A stretch of DNA of 64,000 bases. It comes from Nioella halotolerans. Its GTDB lineage: Bacteria; Pseudomonadota; Alphaproteobacteria; Rhodobacterales; Rhodobacteraceae. A program made the translations under genes and the position numbers. The DNA lies in NCBI GenBank assembly GCA_003428585.1, contig QVQC01000029.1, positions 152,374 through 216,373 of the forward strand. The letters run 5' to 3'. Below are positions 28,911 through 37,440 of the stretch, in pieces. The number at the start of each line of letters is the position of its first letter. Within the stretch, counting starts at the first letter, position 1. The notes beneath the pieces were generated by a model that was not told the origin of the DNA, searched no databases, and saw only the letters and a list, made by a program, of their open reading frames with translations.

Positions 28911-28939
28911 CATATAGGCAAAATCAGCGGCGGGCGCAA
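28911..28939 (-). promoter_or_regulatory. Possible promoter of rimP-nusA-ylxR-infB
   Basis: On the minus strand TTGCGC (28934-28939) and TATATG (28911-28916) have a 17-base spacer. This places the start of transcription just ahead of the two leader hairpins. Confidence 0.45.
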
Positions 28940-29063
28940 GGTCTCACGGACGCTGCCATTCGCATGTCGCAAAATCGTCCTGCACGGGCGGATGCCCGAT
29001 TGAATCCTCCGCGGCTTTGGCACAGGCTCTGCAGAACGACATACTGACCGGGAGGTTTTCGAC

Positions 29064-30176
29064 ATGCGTACCCGTGCCGCCGTGGCCCTTGAGGCCGGCA
29101 AACCGCTTGAGATCATGGAGGTGAACCTCGATGGCCCGAAGGAGGGCGAGGTTCTGGTGGAAATCAAGGCCACCGGAATCTGCCACACCGATGAGTTTAC
29201 CCGATCGGGCGGCGACCCCGAAGGCCTCTTTCCCGCGATCCTCGGGCATGAGGGCGCCGGCGTGGTGATGGAGGTGGGGCCGGGGGTGAAATCCCTCAAG
29301 CCCGGCGACCACGTGATCCCGCTCTACACCCCCGAATGCCGGGAATGCGAATACTGCCTCAGCGGCAAGACCAACCTTTGCCAGGCGATCCGCGTGACGC
29401 AAGGCAAGGGATTGATGCCGGATGGCACGACGCGGTTCTCGATGCTCGATGGCACGCCCATCCTGCATTACATGGGGTGTTCGACCTTCGCCAACCATAC
29501 CGTGTTGCCGGAGATCGCCCTGGCCAAGGTGCGGCCCGACGCGCCCTTCGACAAGATCTGCTATATCGGTTGCGGCGTGACCACGGGCATCGGCGCGGTG
29601 ATCAACACCGCCAAGGTGGAAATCGGCGCGCGGGCGATCGTCTTCGGCCTTGGCGGGATCGGGCTCAACGTCATCCAGGGGCTGCGGCTGGCCGGGGCGG
29701 ACCAGATCGTCGGCGTGGACCTGAACCCCGACAAGCGCAAGATGGCCGAGCATTTCGGCATGACCGATTTCGTGAACCCGAGCGAGGTAGAGGGCGACAT
29801 GGTTGCCCATCTGGTGGACCTGACCGGCGGCGGCGGCGATTACACGTTTGACGCCACCGGCAATGTCCAGGTCATGCGCACCGCGCTGGAGGCCGCGCAC
29901 AAGGGCTGGGGCGAAAGCGTGATCATCGGCGTGGCGCCCGCGGGGGCGGAAATCTCGACCCGTCCCTTCCAGCTTGTCACCGGGCGGGTCTGGCGCGGCA
30001 CGGCGTTTGGCGGCGCGCGGGGCCGGACGGATGTGCCCAAGATCGTCGACTGGTACATGCAGGGCAAGATCGAGATCGACCCGATGATCACCCACACCAT
30101 GCCACTTGACGAGATCAACAAGGGCTTCGACCTGATGCATGCAGGTGAATCCATCCGCTCCGTCGTGGTATACTGA
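29064..30176 (+). CDS. adhC: S-(hydroxymethyl)glutathione dehydrogenase (class III alcohol dehydrogenase)
   Basis: The 370-residue zinc alcohol dehydrogenase has catalytic zinc ligands C40 and H62 and a third in IGCGVTTG, structural zinc cysteines C92, C95, C98 and C106, and the NAD site GLGGIG. Length and motifs match the glutathione-dependent formaldehyde dehydrogenases (AdhI of Rhodobacter). It oxidises S-hydroxymethylglutathione to S-formylglutathione, the substrate of FghA encoded at 33096-33935. GGGAGG precedes the ATG. Confidence 0.95.
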   Translation: MRTRAAVALEAGKPLEIMEVNLDGPKEGEVLVEIKATGICHTDEFTRSGGDPEGLFPAILGHEGAGVVMEVGPGVKSLKPGDHVIPLYTPECRECEYCLSGKTNLCQAIRVTQGKGLMPDGTTRFSMLDGTPILHYMGCSTFANHTVLPEIALAKVRPDAPFDKICYIGCGVTTGIGAVINTAKVEIGARAIVFGLGGIGLNVIQGLRLAGADQIVGVDLNPDKRKMAEHFGMTDFVNPSEVEGDMVAHLVDLTGGGGDYTFDATGNVQVMRTALEAAHKGWGESVIIGVAPAGAEISTRPFQLVTGRVWRGTAFGGARGRTDVPKIVDWYMQGKIEIDPMITHTMPLDEINKGFDLMHAGESIRSVVVY

Positions 30177-30183
30177 TCCTTGA

Positions 30184-30206
30184 CCCGGCCGCGCGGCGCG
30201 GCCGGG
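30184..30206. repeat. Perfect 10-base-stem hairpin after adhC
   Basis: CCCGGCCGCG and CGCGGCCGGG flank a 3-base loop. No T-run follows, so it may be a Rho-dependent or mRNA-stabilising structure rather than an intrinsic terminator. Confidence 0.6.
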
Positions 30207-30227
30207 AGCATTCGAAGGAGAGATTTC

Positions 30228-30623
30228 ATGACGCTGAGGGCTTTTCTGTCCGGGCTGGGGCTAAGCGTTCTGGCCACCATGGCGCAGGCCGAGGGCTGGA
30301 CGGTCAGCGACCTCGGTTCTCTCGATACGCGCGAGGAATGCATGCGCCGGGCCGAGGCGACCATCGACAGTTACCGCGCCGTCTATGGCGGCAGCGGGTT
30401 TACCGGGCGCAGCGAATGGACCATAGGCGGCTACGACCTGCGCGGCGACGTGGTGGATGCGTTGATCATCTGCCCGATCGAAGCCGGGCTGGCCGCGCCC
30501 TTCCTGATCGTGTTCAACAGCGATTCCGACAACGACGCCCGTGGATTGGTTGCTGAGCGGTTAGAGGAAATCTGGGACCAACAGCTCGCCGGCGACGGGG
30601 CCGTGCCAAGCGAAACAAAGTAA
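30228..30623 (+). CDS. Small exported protein of unknown function
   Basis: The 131-residue precursor has a signal peptide (MTLRAFLSGLGLSVLATMAQA) and a mature part with two cysteines (EECMRRAEATI, LIICPIEAG) that could pair. The ATG at 30228 has GAAGGAGAG upstream; an earlier in-frame TTG lacks one. I do not recognise a family. It lies between adhC and the NYN-domain gene, all on the plus strand, so it may share their transcript. Confidence 0.75.
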   Translation: MTLRAFLSGLGLSVLATMAQAEGWTVSDLGSLDTREECMRRAEATIDSYRAVYGGSGFTGRSEWTIGGYDLRGDVVDALIICPIEAGLAAPFLIVFNSDSDNDARGLVAERLEEIWDQQLAGDGAVPSETK

Positions 30624-30671
30624 ACAGACAGATCGGCCCCCGTGCCGACCGGGCGGAAACAAGGATATTTC

Positions 30672-31385
30672 GTGACCCAGACAAAACAACCGCTTCTGGC
30701 CGTGCTGGTCGATGCAGACAACACCTCCCCCAAGCACGCCAAGGCCATCTTCGATGAAATCGCCCGCTTCGGCGAAGCGAGCGTGCGCCGCATCTACGGC
30801 GATTTTTCCTCGCAGCAGATGGCCGGCTGGAACCGGGTGCAGGCCGAGCACGGGCTCGTGCCGCATCACCAGCCGGCCAACACCGTGGGCAAGAACGCCA
30901 GTGATATCGCGCTGGTGATCGACGCGATGGACCTGCTGCATTCGAACCGGTTCGACGGTTTCGTCCTGATCAGTTCCGATAGCGATTTCACGCGATTGGC
31001 CAGCCGCATCCGGGAACAGGGGCTGGAGGTCTACGGCATCGGCCAGAAAAAGACGCCGGAGGCGTTCAGAAAGGCCTGCAAGCGCTTCATCTTCATCGAG
31101 AACCTCGAAGGCGAAGCCGACAAGATGCAAAGCGCGGACAAGCCCGCGCCCGCAACCAAGCTGACCGAGGTGCGCGACCTGATCTACCGAACGATGGATT
31201 CCATCGACCAGGACAGCGAATGGTTCAACCTTGGCACGCTGGGCCAGCAGATCATCGCCGCGAACCCCGATTTCGACACGCGCAGCTACGGTAAGAAGAA
31301 GCTGTCGGACCTCGTGGCCGATGTGAAGACGCTGGAAACCAAGCGGGCCGAGAACAACCAGCTTCTGGTGCGCCGGATCGACTGA
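30672..31385 (+). CDS. NYN-domain (PIN-like) nuclease with C-terminal OST-HTH/LOTUS domain
   Basis: The 237-residue protein has an N-terminal NYN domain: LLAVLVDADNTS, an acidic SDIALVIDAMDL, and FVLISSDSDFTRLASRIREQG, which supply the acidic metal site. A C-terminal OST-HTH-like domain runs from about 165 to 237 (LIYRTMDSIDQDSEWFNLGTLGQQI, KKLSDLVADV). NYN proteins are predicted RNases and OST-HTH domains bind RNA, so an RNA-processing role is inferred. The GTG at 30672 has AAGGA 6 bases upstream; an earlier start would add 10 residues. Confidence 0.88.
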   Translation: MTQTKQPLLAVLVDADNTSPKHAKAIFDEIARFGEASVRRIYGDFSSQQMAGWNRVQAEHGLVPHHQPANTVGKNASDIALVIDAMDLLHSNRFDGFVLISSDSDFTRLASRIREQGLEVYGIGQKKTPEAFRKACKRFIFIENLEGEADKMQSADKPAPATKLTEVRDLIYRTMDSIDQDSEWFNLGTLGQQIIAANPDFDTRSYGKKKLSDLVADVKTLETKRAENNQLLVRRID

Positions 31386-32003
31386 TCAGCGCCGGGCGTA
31401 GCGCGCGAGGAAGGTCTTGACCGTTTCGCGCGCTACCCGGTCGATCTGTTCCGGCGTCGCGCGATCCTCGACGCTGAAGATCTTGCGCAGAAGCATGTCG
31501 GCCCGGCACAGTTGCAGGAACTGGTCGGCCGCCATGTAGGGATCCTCCACCACCAGTTCGCGCCCGGCCCGGTCACTGGCGAGGTAGGTGGCCAGTTCTT
31601 CTTGAACCTGCTTCGGCCCGCTTTCGTAGAAGGCGCGGCCAAGCTCCGGAAAACGGGCCGATTCCGCGACGCAGACCCGAAACACCTGAACCGAGAAGTC
31701 CGACATCAGGAATTCAAGGAAGGAGTGCGCAATCGCGTACAAGGCTTCCGGAACCGGGCGTTGCAGGATCTCGATCCCCATCGCCTGATCCGATTGCAAC
31801 TGGCATTCCATCGTCAGCACCGCCATGAACAGCGCCTGCTTGTCGGGGAAATAGCTGTAGAGCGTGGCCTTCGACACACCCGCATCGCGCGCGATCTGGT
31901 CGACGCTGGCCCCTTCGAAGCCTTCGCGCAGAAACACCTCTCGTGCGCCGGCCAGCACCTGGTCGTATTTCCGGCCCTTCTTGAGCGGTGCATTGACGTT
32001 CAT
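31386..32003 (-). CDS. TetR-family transcription regulator
   Basis: The 205-residue protein has a TetR DNA-binding domain (VLAGAREVFLREGFEGASVDQIARDAGVSKATLYSYFPDKQALF) and an all-helical ligand domain. The ATG at 32003 has GGGAGGA upstream. It is divergent from an AEC-family transporter, which it may control, and its stop abuts the NYN gene stop. The ligand is unknown. Confidence 0.92.
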   Translation of the reverse strand: MNVNAPLKKGRKYDQVLAGAREVFLREGFEGASVDQIARDAGVSKATLYSYFPDKQALFMAVLTMECQLQSDQAMGIEILQRPVPEALYAIAHSFLEFLMSDFSVQVFRVCVAESARFPELGRAFYESGPKQVQEELATYLASDRAGRELVVEDPYMAADQFLQLCRADMLLRKIFSVEDRATPEQIDRVARETVKTFLARYARR

Positions 32004-32043
32004 CAGGGTCCTCCCACGCCGCATGATAGACGGATCGGTTTAG

Positions 32044-32055
32044 TTGCTCAAGCAA
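32044..32055. promoter_or_regulatory. Possible TetR operator
   Basis: TTGCT-CA-AGCAA is a 5-base inverted repeat in the 98-base gap between the divergent TetR and AEC genes. Confidence 0.3.
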
Positions 32056-32101
32056 ATGGAGACGCTGGACAGGGGTCACGGGTTGGCCTAGCGATGCCGT
32101 C

Positions 32102-33034
32102 ATGATCGAGATCTTTCTCAAGACGCTGCCGTTTTTCGCGCTGATCGGGCTCGGCTACCAATCCGGGCGGACCGGGTTCTTCACGCCCGAGGCGACGGCC
32201 TACTTGACCAAGTTCGTCTTCTATTTCGCCCTGTCGGCGATGCTGTTCCGCTTTGCCGCGAACCTGTCGCTGGCCGAGATCCTCGATTGGTGGTTCGTGA
32301 CGGCCTATCTCTGGGCCTGCGGGGTGGTTTACCTGATCGCGACCGCCATCGCGTTCCTGCGGGGAATAAGCGTGCAGGAAGCGGCGGTCGAGGCGCAGTG
32401 CGCCGTCATCGGCAACACCGGTTTCCTGGGTGTTCCGATGTTGGTGGTTCTGCTTGGGCCGGAGGCTGCCGGCCCGGTGCTGATGGTTCTGGCCATTGAT
32501 CTCATCGTGTTTTCCAGCCTGATCACGATCCTGATCACGGGCTCGCGCGACGGGCGCATGTCGCTAGGGGTTCTGCGCACGGTCGGGGCCGGGGTGATTC
32601 GCAACCCGATGATCGTGTCGATCGCGCTCGGTCTGCTGGTGTCCGGTCTGGCGTTGCCGATCCCTGACCCGGCGAATGAATTTCTGGCCATCCTCGGCGC
32701 TGCTGCCACGCCCGGCGCGCTTTTCGCCATCGGGGCCTCGCTTGCCGGAAAATCGGCGGAGCGCATGAGTGTCGCGGGCTGGTTGTCGTTCTGCAAGCTG
32801 GTGCTCCACCCGGCCGCCGTGGCGCTGGCCGCGCTGGTGATCTTTCCGGTGGAGCCATTCCAGGCCGCGGTGATGATTTCCGCCGCATCGCTGCCGGTGG
32901 CGGGAAATGTCTACATGCTGGCGCAACACTACGGTGTCGCCCCGCAGCGCGTTTCGGCCGCGATCCTTGTGTCCACCACCTTGTCGATCCTGACCGTTTC
33001 GCTGGTCATCGCATGGGTCGCGCCGCTGGTCTGA
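32102..33034 (+). CDS. AEC-family transporter (auxin efflux carrier fold)
   Basis: The 310-residue protein has about ten transmembrane segments and the family's motifs GLGYQSGRTGFF and IGNTGFLGVPMLVVLLG in the first half, and PVAGNVYMLAQHYG near the end. Bacterial members export or import organic acids such as malate or malonate. The substrate here is not known. It is divergent from the TetR gene, suggesting regulation by it. Confidence 0.88.
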   Translation: MIEIFLKTLPFFALIGLGYQSGRTGFFTPEATAYLTKFVFYFALSAMLFRFAANLSLAEILDWWFVTAYLWACGVVYLIATAIAFLRGISVQEAAVEAQCAVIGNTGFLGVPMLVVLLGPEAAGPVLMVLAIDLIVFSSLITILITGSRDGRMSLGVLRTVGAGVIRNPMIVSIALGLLVSGLALPIPDPANEFLAILGAAATPGALFAIGASLAGKSAERMSVAGWLSFCKLVLHPAAVALAALVIFPVEPFQAAVMISAASLPVAGNVYMLAQHYGVAPQRVSAAILVSTTLSILTVSLVIAWVAPLV

Positions 33035-33095
33035 CGGCTTGCCGCACCGGCCGCGCCGGGTTACGGCTTGCATTGGCAACACGCGGAGGGCGTCG

Positions 33096-33935
33096 ATGGA
33101 AACGATTTCGGAAAACCGCTGTTTTGGGGGCACGCAGGGCGTCTATCGCCATGCCTCGGGCGCGACGGGGACGGACATGACATTCGGGCTTTTCCTGCCC
33201 GCGGAGGCGGAGGACGGGCCGGTGCCAGTGCTTTGGTATCTTTCGGGCCTGACCTGCACCCATGAAAACGCGATGGTGAAGGCCGGGGCGCAGCTTTGGG
33301 CCGCCGAACAGGGCATCGCGCTGGCCTTTCCCGATACCAGCCCGCGGGGGCCGGGCGTGCCGGATGACGATGCCTATGACCTCGGGCAGGGCGCCGGGTT
33401 CTACGTCAACGCCACGCAAGACCCTTGGGGCGAACATTTCCAGATGTGGGACTACATCACCGAGGATCTGCCCGGCCAGATATTCGACCGTTTCGCGCTC
33501 GATCCCGACCGGCAAGGCATCACCGGCCATTCCATGGGCGGACACGGGGCGCTGACCATCGCGATGAATTTCCCGGATCGCTTTGCCAGCGTCTCTGCCT
33601 TTTCACCGATCTGCAACCCGATGGAAAGCGATTGGGGCCGCAAGCAGTTCACCGCCTATCTCGGCGAGAACACCGCCCTGTGGGAAGCGCATGATGCGAC
33701 CATGCTGATGCGCGCGGCGGGCTTTCCCGGTCCCATCCTGATCGACACCGGCACCGCCGACCAGTTCGCCGACCTGTTGATGACCGAGGCACTGGCCGAG
33801 GCCATCGCCGCCCGTCGCCAGCCCGCTACGCTGCGGATGCAGCCGGGTTACGACCATTCCTATTTCTTCGTTTCGACATTCATCGAGGATCACATCGGAT
33901 TTCACGCCGAGGCGCTGTACGGTGTCACCGCATGA
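33096..33935 (+). CDS. fghA: S-formylglutathione hydrolase
   Basis: The 279-residue esterase D family protein has LSGLTCTHENAM (oxyanion region), the nucleophile S146 in GHSMGGHGAL, an aspartate in DTGTADQF and a histidine in GYDHSYFF. It hydrolyses S-formylglutathione to formate and glutathione, the step after AdhC (29064-30176). GGAGG lies 6-10 bases before the ATG. It overlaps the HAD gene by 4 bases. Confidence 0.96.
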   Translation: METISENRCFGGTQGVYRHASGATGTDMTFGLFLPAEAEDGPVPVLWYLSGLTCTHENAMVKAGAQLWAAEQGIALAFPDTSPRGPGVPDDDAYDLGQGAGFYVNATQDPWGEHFQMWDYITEDLPGQIFDRFALDPDRQGITGHSMGGHGALTIAMNFPDRFASVSAFSPICNPMESDWGRKQFTAYLGENTALWEAHDATMLMRAAGFPGPILIDTGTADQFADLLMTEALAEAIAARRQPATLRMQPGYDHSYFFVSTFIEDHIGFHAEALYGVTA

Positions 33936-34555
33936 CCATCGAGGCGGTCGTTTTCGACATCGGCAACGTGCTGATCGAGTGGGCGCCCGAAAGGGTCTAC
34001 GACAGGCTCCTTGGGGAGGACCGGCGCCGGCATCTCTTCGCGGCGGTTGATCTGGAGGGGATGAACTACGCGGTCGATCAAGGCGCCCCGTTTCGAGAGT
34101 CGGTCCATCGGCTCGCCGATGAAAATCCCATGTACAGAGACGAAATCCTGCTGTGGCATGACCGCTGGCTGGAGATGGCGAGCCCCGCGATCGACCATAG
34201 CGTGACCCTGTTGCGGCGGCTGCGCGGGAAGGGCATTCCGGTGTTTGCCTTGTCGAATTTCGGGGCGGAAACCTTTGAATTCGCCTGCGCGACATATGAT
34301 TTCCTGAACGAGTTCGATCGCGGCTATATCTCGGCCCATTATCGGCTCGCCAAGCCAGACCCTGCCTTTTACGCCGCGTTAGAGACGGATTCCGGTCTTT
34401 CCGGCGCATCGCTTTTGTTTGCAGACGACCGGCCGGAAAACATCGCGGCGGCCAAGGCACGCGGCTGGAACACGCATTTGTTCGAAGAGCCTGGCGGCTG
34501 GGCGCGCAGCCTCGTCGCGCATGGCCTGCTGACCGAGGAGGAGAGCCGCCCATGA
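33932..34555 (+). CDS. HAD-family phosphatase (YihX-like)
   Basis: The 207-residue HAD hydrolase has motif I VVFDIGNVLI (D9; the D-x-G-N-V form seen in YihX), motif II ALSNFG, K in RLAKPDP (motif III) and FADDRPENIAAA (motif IV). The YihX type of E. coli acts on glucose-1-phosphate. The substrate here is not known. ATGA overlaps with fghA and with the next gene suggest one operon, fghA-HAD-ocd-zapE. Confidence 0.87.
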   Translation: MTIEAVVFDIGNVLIEWAPERVYDRLLGEDRRRHLFAAVDLEGMNYAVDQGAPFRESVHRLADENPMYRDEILLWHDRWLEMASPAIDHSVTLLRRLRGKGIPVFALSNFGAETFEFACATYDFLNEFDRGYISAHYRLAKPDPAFYAALETDSGLSGASLLFADDRPENIAAAKARGWNTHLFEEPGGWARSLVAHGLLTEEESRP

Positions 34556-35475
34556 CATTCGAAATCATCGGAGGGGACGCCGAGGCGCATCTGGATTGGC
34601 TGGCGCTGCTTGATGCCTTTCGTGAGGGGCACCGCCTGCCCAAGGCAGAGATCGGCGATACCTTTCTCTATCGCGGCAAGGATACGCTGTTGTCCCGCGC
34701 GGCGTGGATCGACGGGGCCGGGTCGCTGGTGAAAACCGCCAATGTCTTTCCCGGCAACCCCGCCAAGGGATTGGCGATGATCAACGGCGCGGTGAACCTG
34801 TATGACGACGAGGCCGGCTCGCTGGCCGCGCTTCTGGATTTCCACCTTGTCACCAAGTGGAAGACGGCGGGCGACAGTCTGCTGGGTGCCGCGCAGCTTG
34901 CCCGCAAGGACAGCGAGGTGATCCTGATCGTCGGCGCCGGCACGGTCGGCCAGTCCCTGCGGCAGGCCTATGGCGCGCTGTTCCCGAAGGCGCGATTCCT
35001 GATCTGGAACCGGACCCCGGAAAAGGCCGAGGCTTTCGCCGCCGGGCATCCCGACACGACCGCCGCGCCGAACCTGGAATCCGCGGTGAAAGAGGCTGAC
35101 ATCATCACCAGCGCCACCATGTCGAAGGAGCCGCTTCTGCACGGTGACTGGCTGCGTCCCGGCCAGCATGTGGACCTGATCGGCGCCTATCGTCCCGATA
35201 TGCGTGAAGTGGATGACGCGGCCCTGCGCCGGGCCACGATCCATGTCGACAGCCGCGCCACGACGATCGGCCATATCGGCGAGATCCAGATTCCGCTGGC
35301 GGACGGCACGATCACCGAAGGCGATATCCGATCCGATTTCTACGATATCGACCGAGGCGCCATGTCGCGCCGAAGCGACGCGGAAATAACCCTCTTCAAG
35401 AACGGCGGCGGCGCACATCTGGACCTGATGACAAGCCGCTACATCCTGTCGGCCTGGCAGGCGCGCGAGGGCTGA
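34552..35475 (+). CDS. Ornithine cyclodeaminase/mu-crystallin family protein
   Basis: The 307-residue protein has a substrate-binding first half with VKTANVFPGNPAKGL and an NAD(P)-binding Rossmann fold with VGAGTVGQSLRQAYGALFP. Members include ornithine cyclodeaminase and related imine reductases and amino acid dehydrogenases. The exact activity cannot be set by sequence alone. It overlaps the HAD gene by 4 bases and precedes zapE by 6 bases. Confidence 0.87.
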   Translation: MTFEIIGGDAEAHLDWLALLDAFREGHRLPKAEIGDTFLYRGKDTLLSRAAWIDGAGSLVKTANVFPGNPAKGLAMINGAVNLYDDEAGSLAALLDFHLVTKWKTAGDSLLGAAQLARKDSEVILIVGAGTVGQSLRQAYGALFPKARFLIWNRTPEKAEAFAAGHPDTTAAPNLESAVKEADIITSATMSKEPLLHGDWLRPGQHVDLIGAYRPDMREVDDAALRRATIHVDSRATTIGHIGEIQIPLADGTITEGDIRSDFYDIDRGAMSRRSDAEITLFKNGGGAHLDLMTSRYILSAWQAREG

Positions 35476-35481
35476 GCGCCC

Positions 35482-36567
35482 ATGTCCCAGCATCTGCAAG
35501 CCATCTACGACACCCGCGTGGCCGAGGGCCTGCTGCGCCCCGATCCGGGGCAGCGCGAAACCCTGCTGATCCTCGAAGACTTGCGCGAGAAGCTGGAGGA
35601 TCGCCCGGCCAAGCCCTCGGGCTTTCTGGGCAAATTCTTCAAGCCGGCGGTGCCGGAAGGCATCCGCGGCCTTTACCTCTGGGGGGGTGTCGGGCGCGGC
35701 AAGTCGATGCTCATGGACCTTTTCCACGCCCATGCGGGCATCGCGCGCAAGCGGCGTGTGCATTTCCATGCCTTCATGCAGGAGATCCATTCGGCGATGC
35801 ACGCGGCACGCAAGACGGGCGTCGATGATGCGTTGAAACCCGTCGCCGACGCGCTGGTCGAGGATGTGCGCCTGCTTTGTTTCGACGAAATGCAGATCAC
35901 CGACATCACCGACGCGATGATCGTCGGTCGCCTCTTCGAAAAGCTGTTCGAGGCGGGCGTTGTCGTTGTCGCCACGTCGAACCGCCCGCCGGAGGATCTT
36001 TACAAGGATGGGCTCAACCGACAGCTTTTCCTGCCCTTCATCGACCTTCTGAACGACAAGATGGAAGTGCATGAAATCGCCAGTCTGACGGATTACCGGC
36101 AGCATCGGCTGGACGGGGAAAAAACCTATTTCGCCCCTGCCGATGCCGTCGCCCGCCGCGCGATCGACGAGTTGTGGCGTGACCTGACCGGCGGCAAGAG
36201 CGAGGAATTGGTGCTGGAAGTCAAGGGCCGGGAGGTGCATCTGCCCGCCTATTGGGCCGGCATGGCGCGGGCCGACTTCCGGGACCTTTGCGGGCGTCCG
36301 CTTGGCCCTGCGGATTACCTCGCGCTGGCGGGGGCGGTGAAGCTCTTGATCGTGGAAAATGTGCCGCGGTTGGATAGGTCCGGATTCAACGAGGCCAAGC
36401 GCTTCGTCACCTTGATCGACGCGCTCTATGAGGCGCGCACGCGGGTCATCCTTTCGGCGGAGGACGAGCCGGAAAGGCTCTATCTTGAAGGCTCCGGGAG
36501 TTTCGAATTCGAGCGCACGGCGTCCAGATTGCGAGAGATGCAAAGCGCCGATTGGGGGGCGGAATAA
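35482..36567 (+). CDS. zapE: ZapE/AFG1-family ATPase
   Basis: The 361-residue P-loop ATPase has LYLWGGVGRGKSMLMDLF (Walker A), LLCFDEMQITDITDAMI (Walker B) and VVVVATSNRPPEDLYKDGLNR (sensor 1), which define the AFG1/ZapE family. E. coli ZapE affects Z-ring stability; mitochondrial AFG1 aids quality control of respiratory proteins. It is the last gene of the fghA-HAD-ocd-zapE run and is convergent with the IclR gene. Confidence 0.92.
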   Translation: MSQHLQAIYDTRVAEGLLRPDPGQRETLLILEDLREKLEDRPAKPSGFLGKFFKPAVPEGIRGLYLWGGVGRGKSMLMDLFHAHAGIARKRRVHFHAFMQEIHSAMHAARKTGVDDALKPVADALVEDVRLLCFDEMQITDITDAMIVGRLFEKLFEAGVVVVATSNRPPEDLYKDGLNRQLFLPFIDLLNDKMEVHEIASLTDYRQHRLDGEKTYFAPADAVARRAIDELWRDLTGGKSEELVLEVKGREVHLPAYWAGMARADFRDLCGRPLGPADYLALAGAVKLLIVENVPRLDRSGFNEAKRFVTLIDALYEARTRVILSAEDEPERLYLEGSGSFEFERTASRLREMQSADWGAE

Positions 36568-36594
36568 GGCTCTGATCCGCGTTTTGGACACGAT

Positions 36595-37281
36595 TCAAGG
36601 CGTCGCGGGGCTGGTCTGTCGCAGGGTGGCTGCGTGCTGCTCGATCAATTGCAGCGCCTGCGCACGCTTGTCGGGCGTGAACCGCGTTGTCAGCCCCGAT
36701 ACGGCAAGCGCCCCAAGCAGGTCGCCGCCGGGCGCGATCACCGGTGTCGCGACCGAGGCGATGTTGGGATTGCGGCCGCCCGCCATGTCGACCGAACCCG
36801 CCGGGGTGAAGGCGATGTCGGCCGGCACATCCTCGCCGGCGCAACGGCGCAGCACCATGGCGACGGACCCGCGATCCATCGGCAGGCGCATCCCTTCGTC
36901 GAGGTGATAGCGGATCAGGTTGGGCGAGTTTTCCCGGTAGAGGCACACCCGGTCCTCGCCCGCGCGCACATAGAAGGAGGCGGTTTCCCCTGTCCGCGCC
37001 ACGAGGTTGCGCAGCACCGGCCGGATCGTCACGCCATTCTGGTAATCTTGTCGGAAGATCAGACCCAACCGCCAGACCGAGGCGCCGATACCGTAGCGAC
37101 CCTCCGCATCGCGGATCAGGAAGCCGTAGAGCAGCATGGAATTGGCTTGCCGCAAAACGCTACTCTTGTGCAGGCCGGTTTCCTCGGCCAGCTCGGTCAG
37201 CGTCATCCGCCGCCGCTGGCTTGAAAACGCCGAGAGGATCGACATGGCCCGTTCGACGGCGTCGATGCGTCCCTTGCTCAT
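36595..37281 (-). CDS. IclR-family transcription regulator
   Basis: The 228-residue protein has an N-terminal winged helix (VERAMSILSAFSSQRRRMTLTELAEETGLHKSSVLRQANSML) and the IclR effector domain. It is divergent from the metal-uptake operon, though the operators visible between them resemble Fur/Mur boxes rather than IclR sites. Its target is unknown. It is slightly shorter than the usual 240-270 residues. Confidence 0.9.
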   Translation of the reverse strand: MSKGRIDAVERAMSILSAFSSQRRRMTLTELAEETGLHKSSVLRQANSMLLYGFLIRDAEGRYGIGASVWRLGLIFRQDYQNGVTIRPVLRNLVARTGETASFYVRAGEDRVCLYRENSPNLIRYHLDEGMRLPMDRGSVAMVLRRCAGEDVPADIAFTPAGSVDMAGGRNPNIASVATPVIAPGGDLLGALAVSGLTTRFTPDKRAQALQLIEQHAATLRQTSPATP

Positions 37282-37363
37282 CTGCCCTTTTCCCCTTTTC
37301 CTGCGTTGGTCCAGAATGCGCGCTCAGGCGGCGCTGTCCAGCACTGGGGCGTGCAAGGAAAAG

Positions 37364-37378
37364 TGCAAATGACTCGCA
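37364..37378. promoter_or_regulatory. Mur/Fur-like box 1 upstream of sitA
   Basis: TGCAAATGACTCGCA is a 7-1-7 inverted repeat of the Fur-family type (TGCAAAT/ACTCGCA). It lies 30 bases, three helical turns, upstream of a second copy. Confidence 0.65.
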
Positions 37379-37384
37379 TCTGCA

Positions 37385-37415
37385 TTGACTTTTTGCAAAT
37401 CATTCTCATTATAAC
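37385..37415 (+). promoter_or_regulatory. Likely sitA promoter
   Basis: TTGACT (37385-37390) is a strong -35. TATAAC (37410-37415, 19-base spacer) or CATTAT (37407-37412, 16-base spacer) could be the -10. The second Mur-like box lies between them, so bound repressor would block polymerase. Confidence 0.55.
37394..37408. promoter_or_regulatory. Mur/Fur-like box 2 within the sitA promoter
   Basis: TGCAAATCATTCTCA shares the left arm TGCAAAT with box 1 and has a weaker right arm. It overlaps the -35/-10 spacer. Confidence 0.6.
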
Positions 37416-37440
37416 CATAAGCAACAAAACTGGAGATCAC

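Noticed and set aside
34369-36591. A 740-codon minus-strand open frame opposite the HAD, ocd-like and zapE genes
   Set aside because: Shadow of three conserved plus-strand genes; no domain seen.
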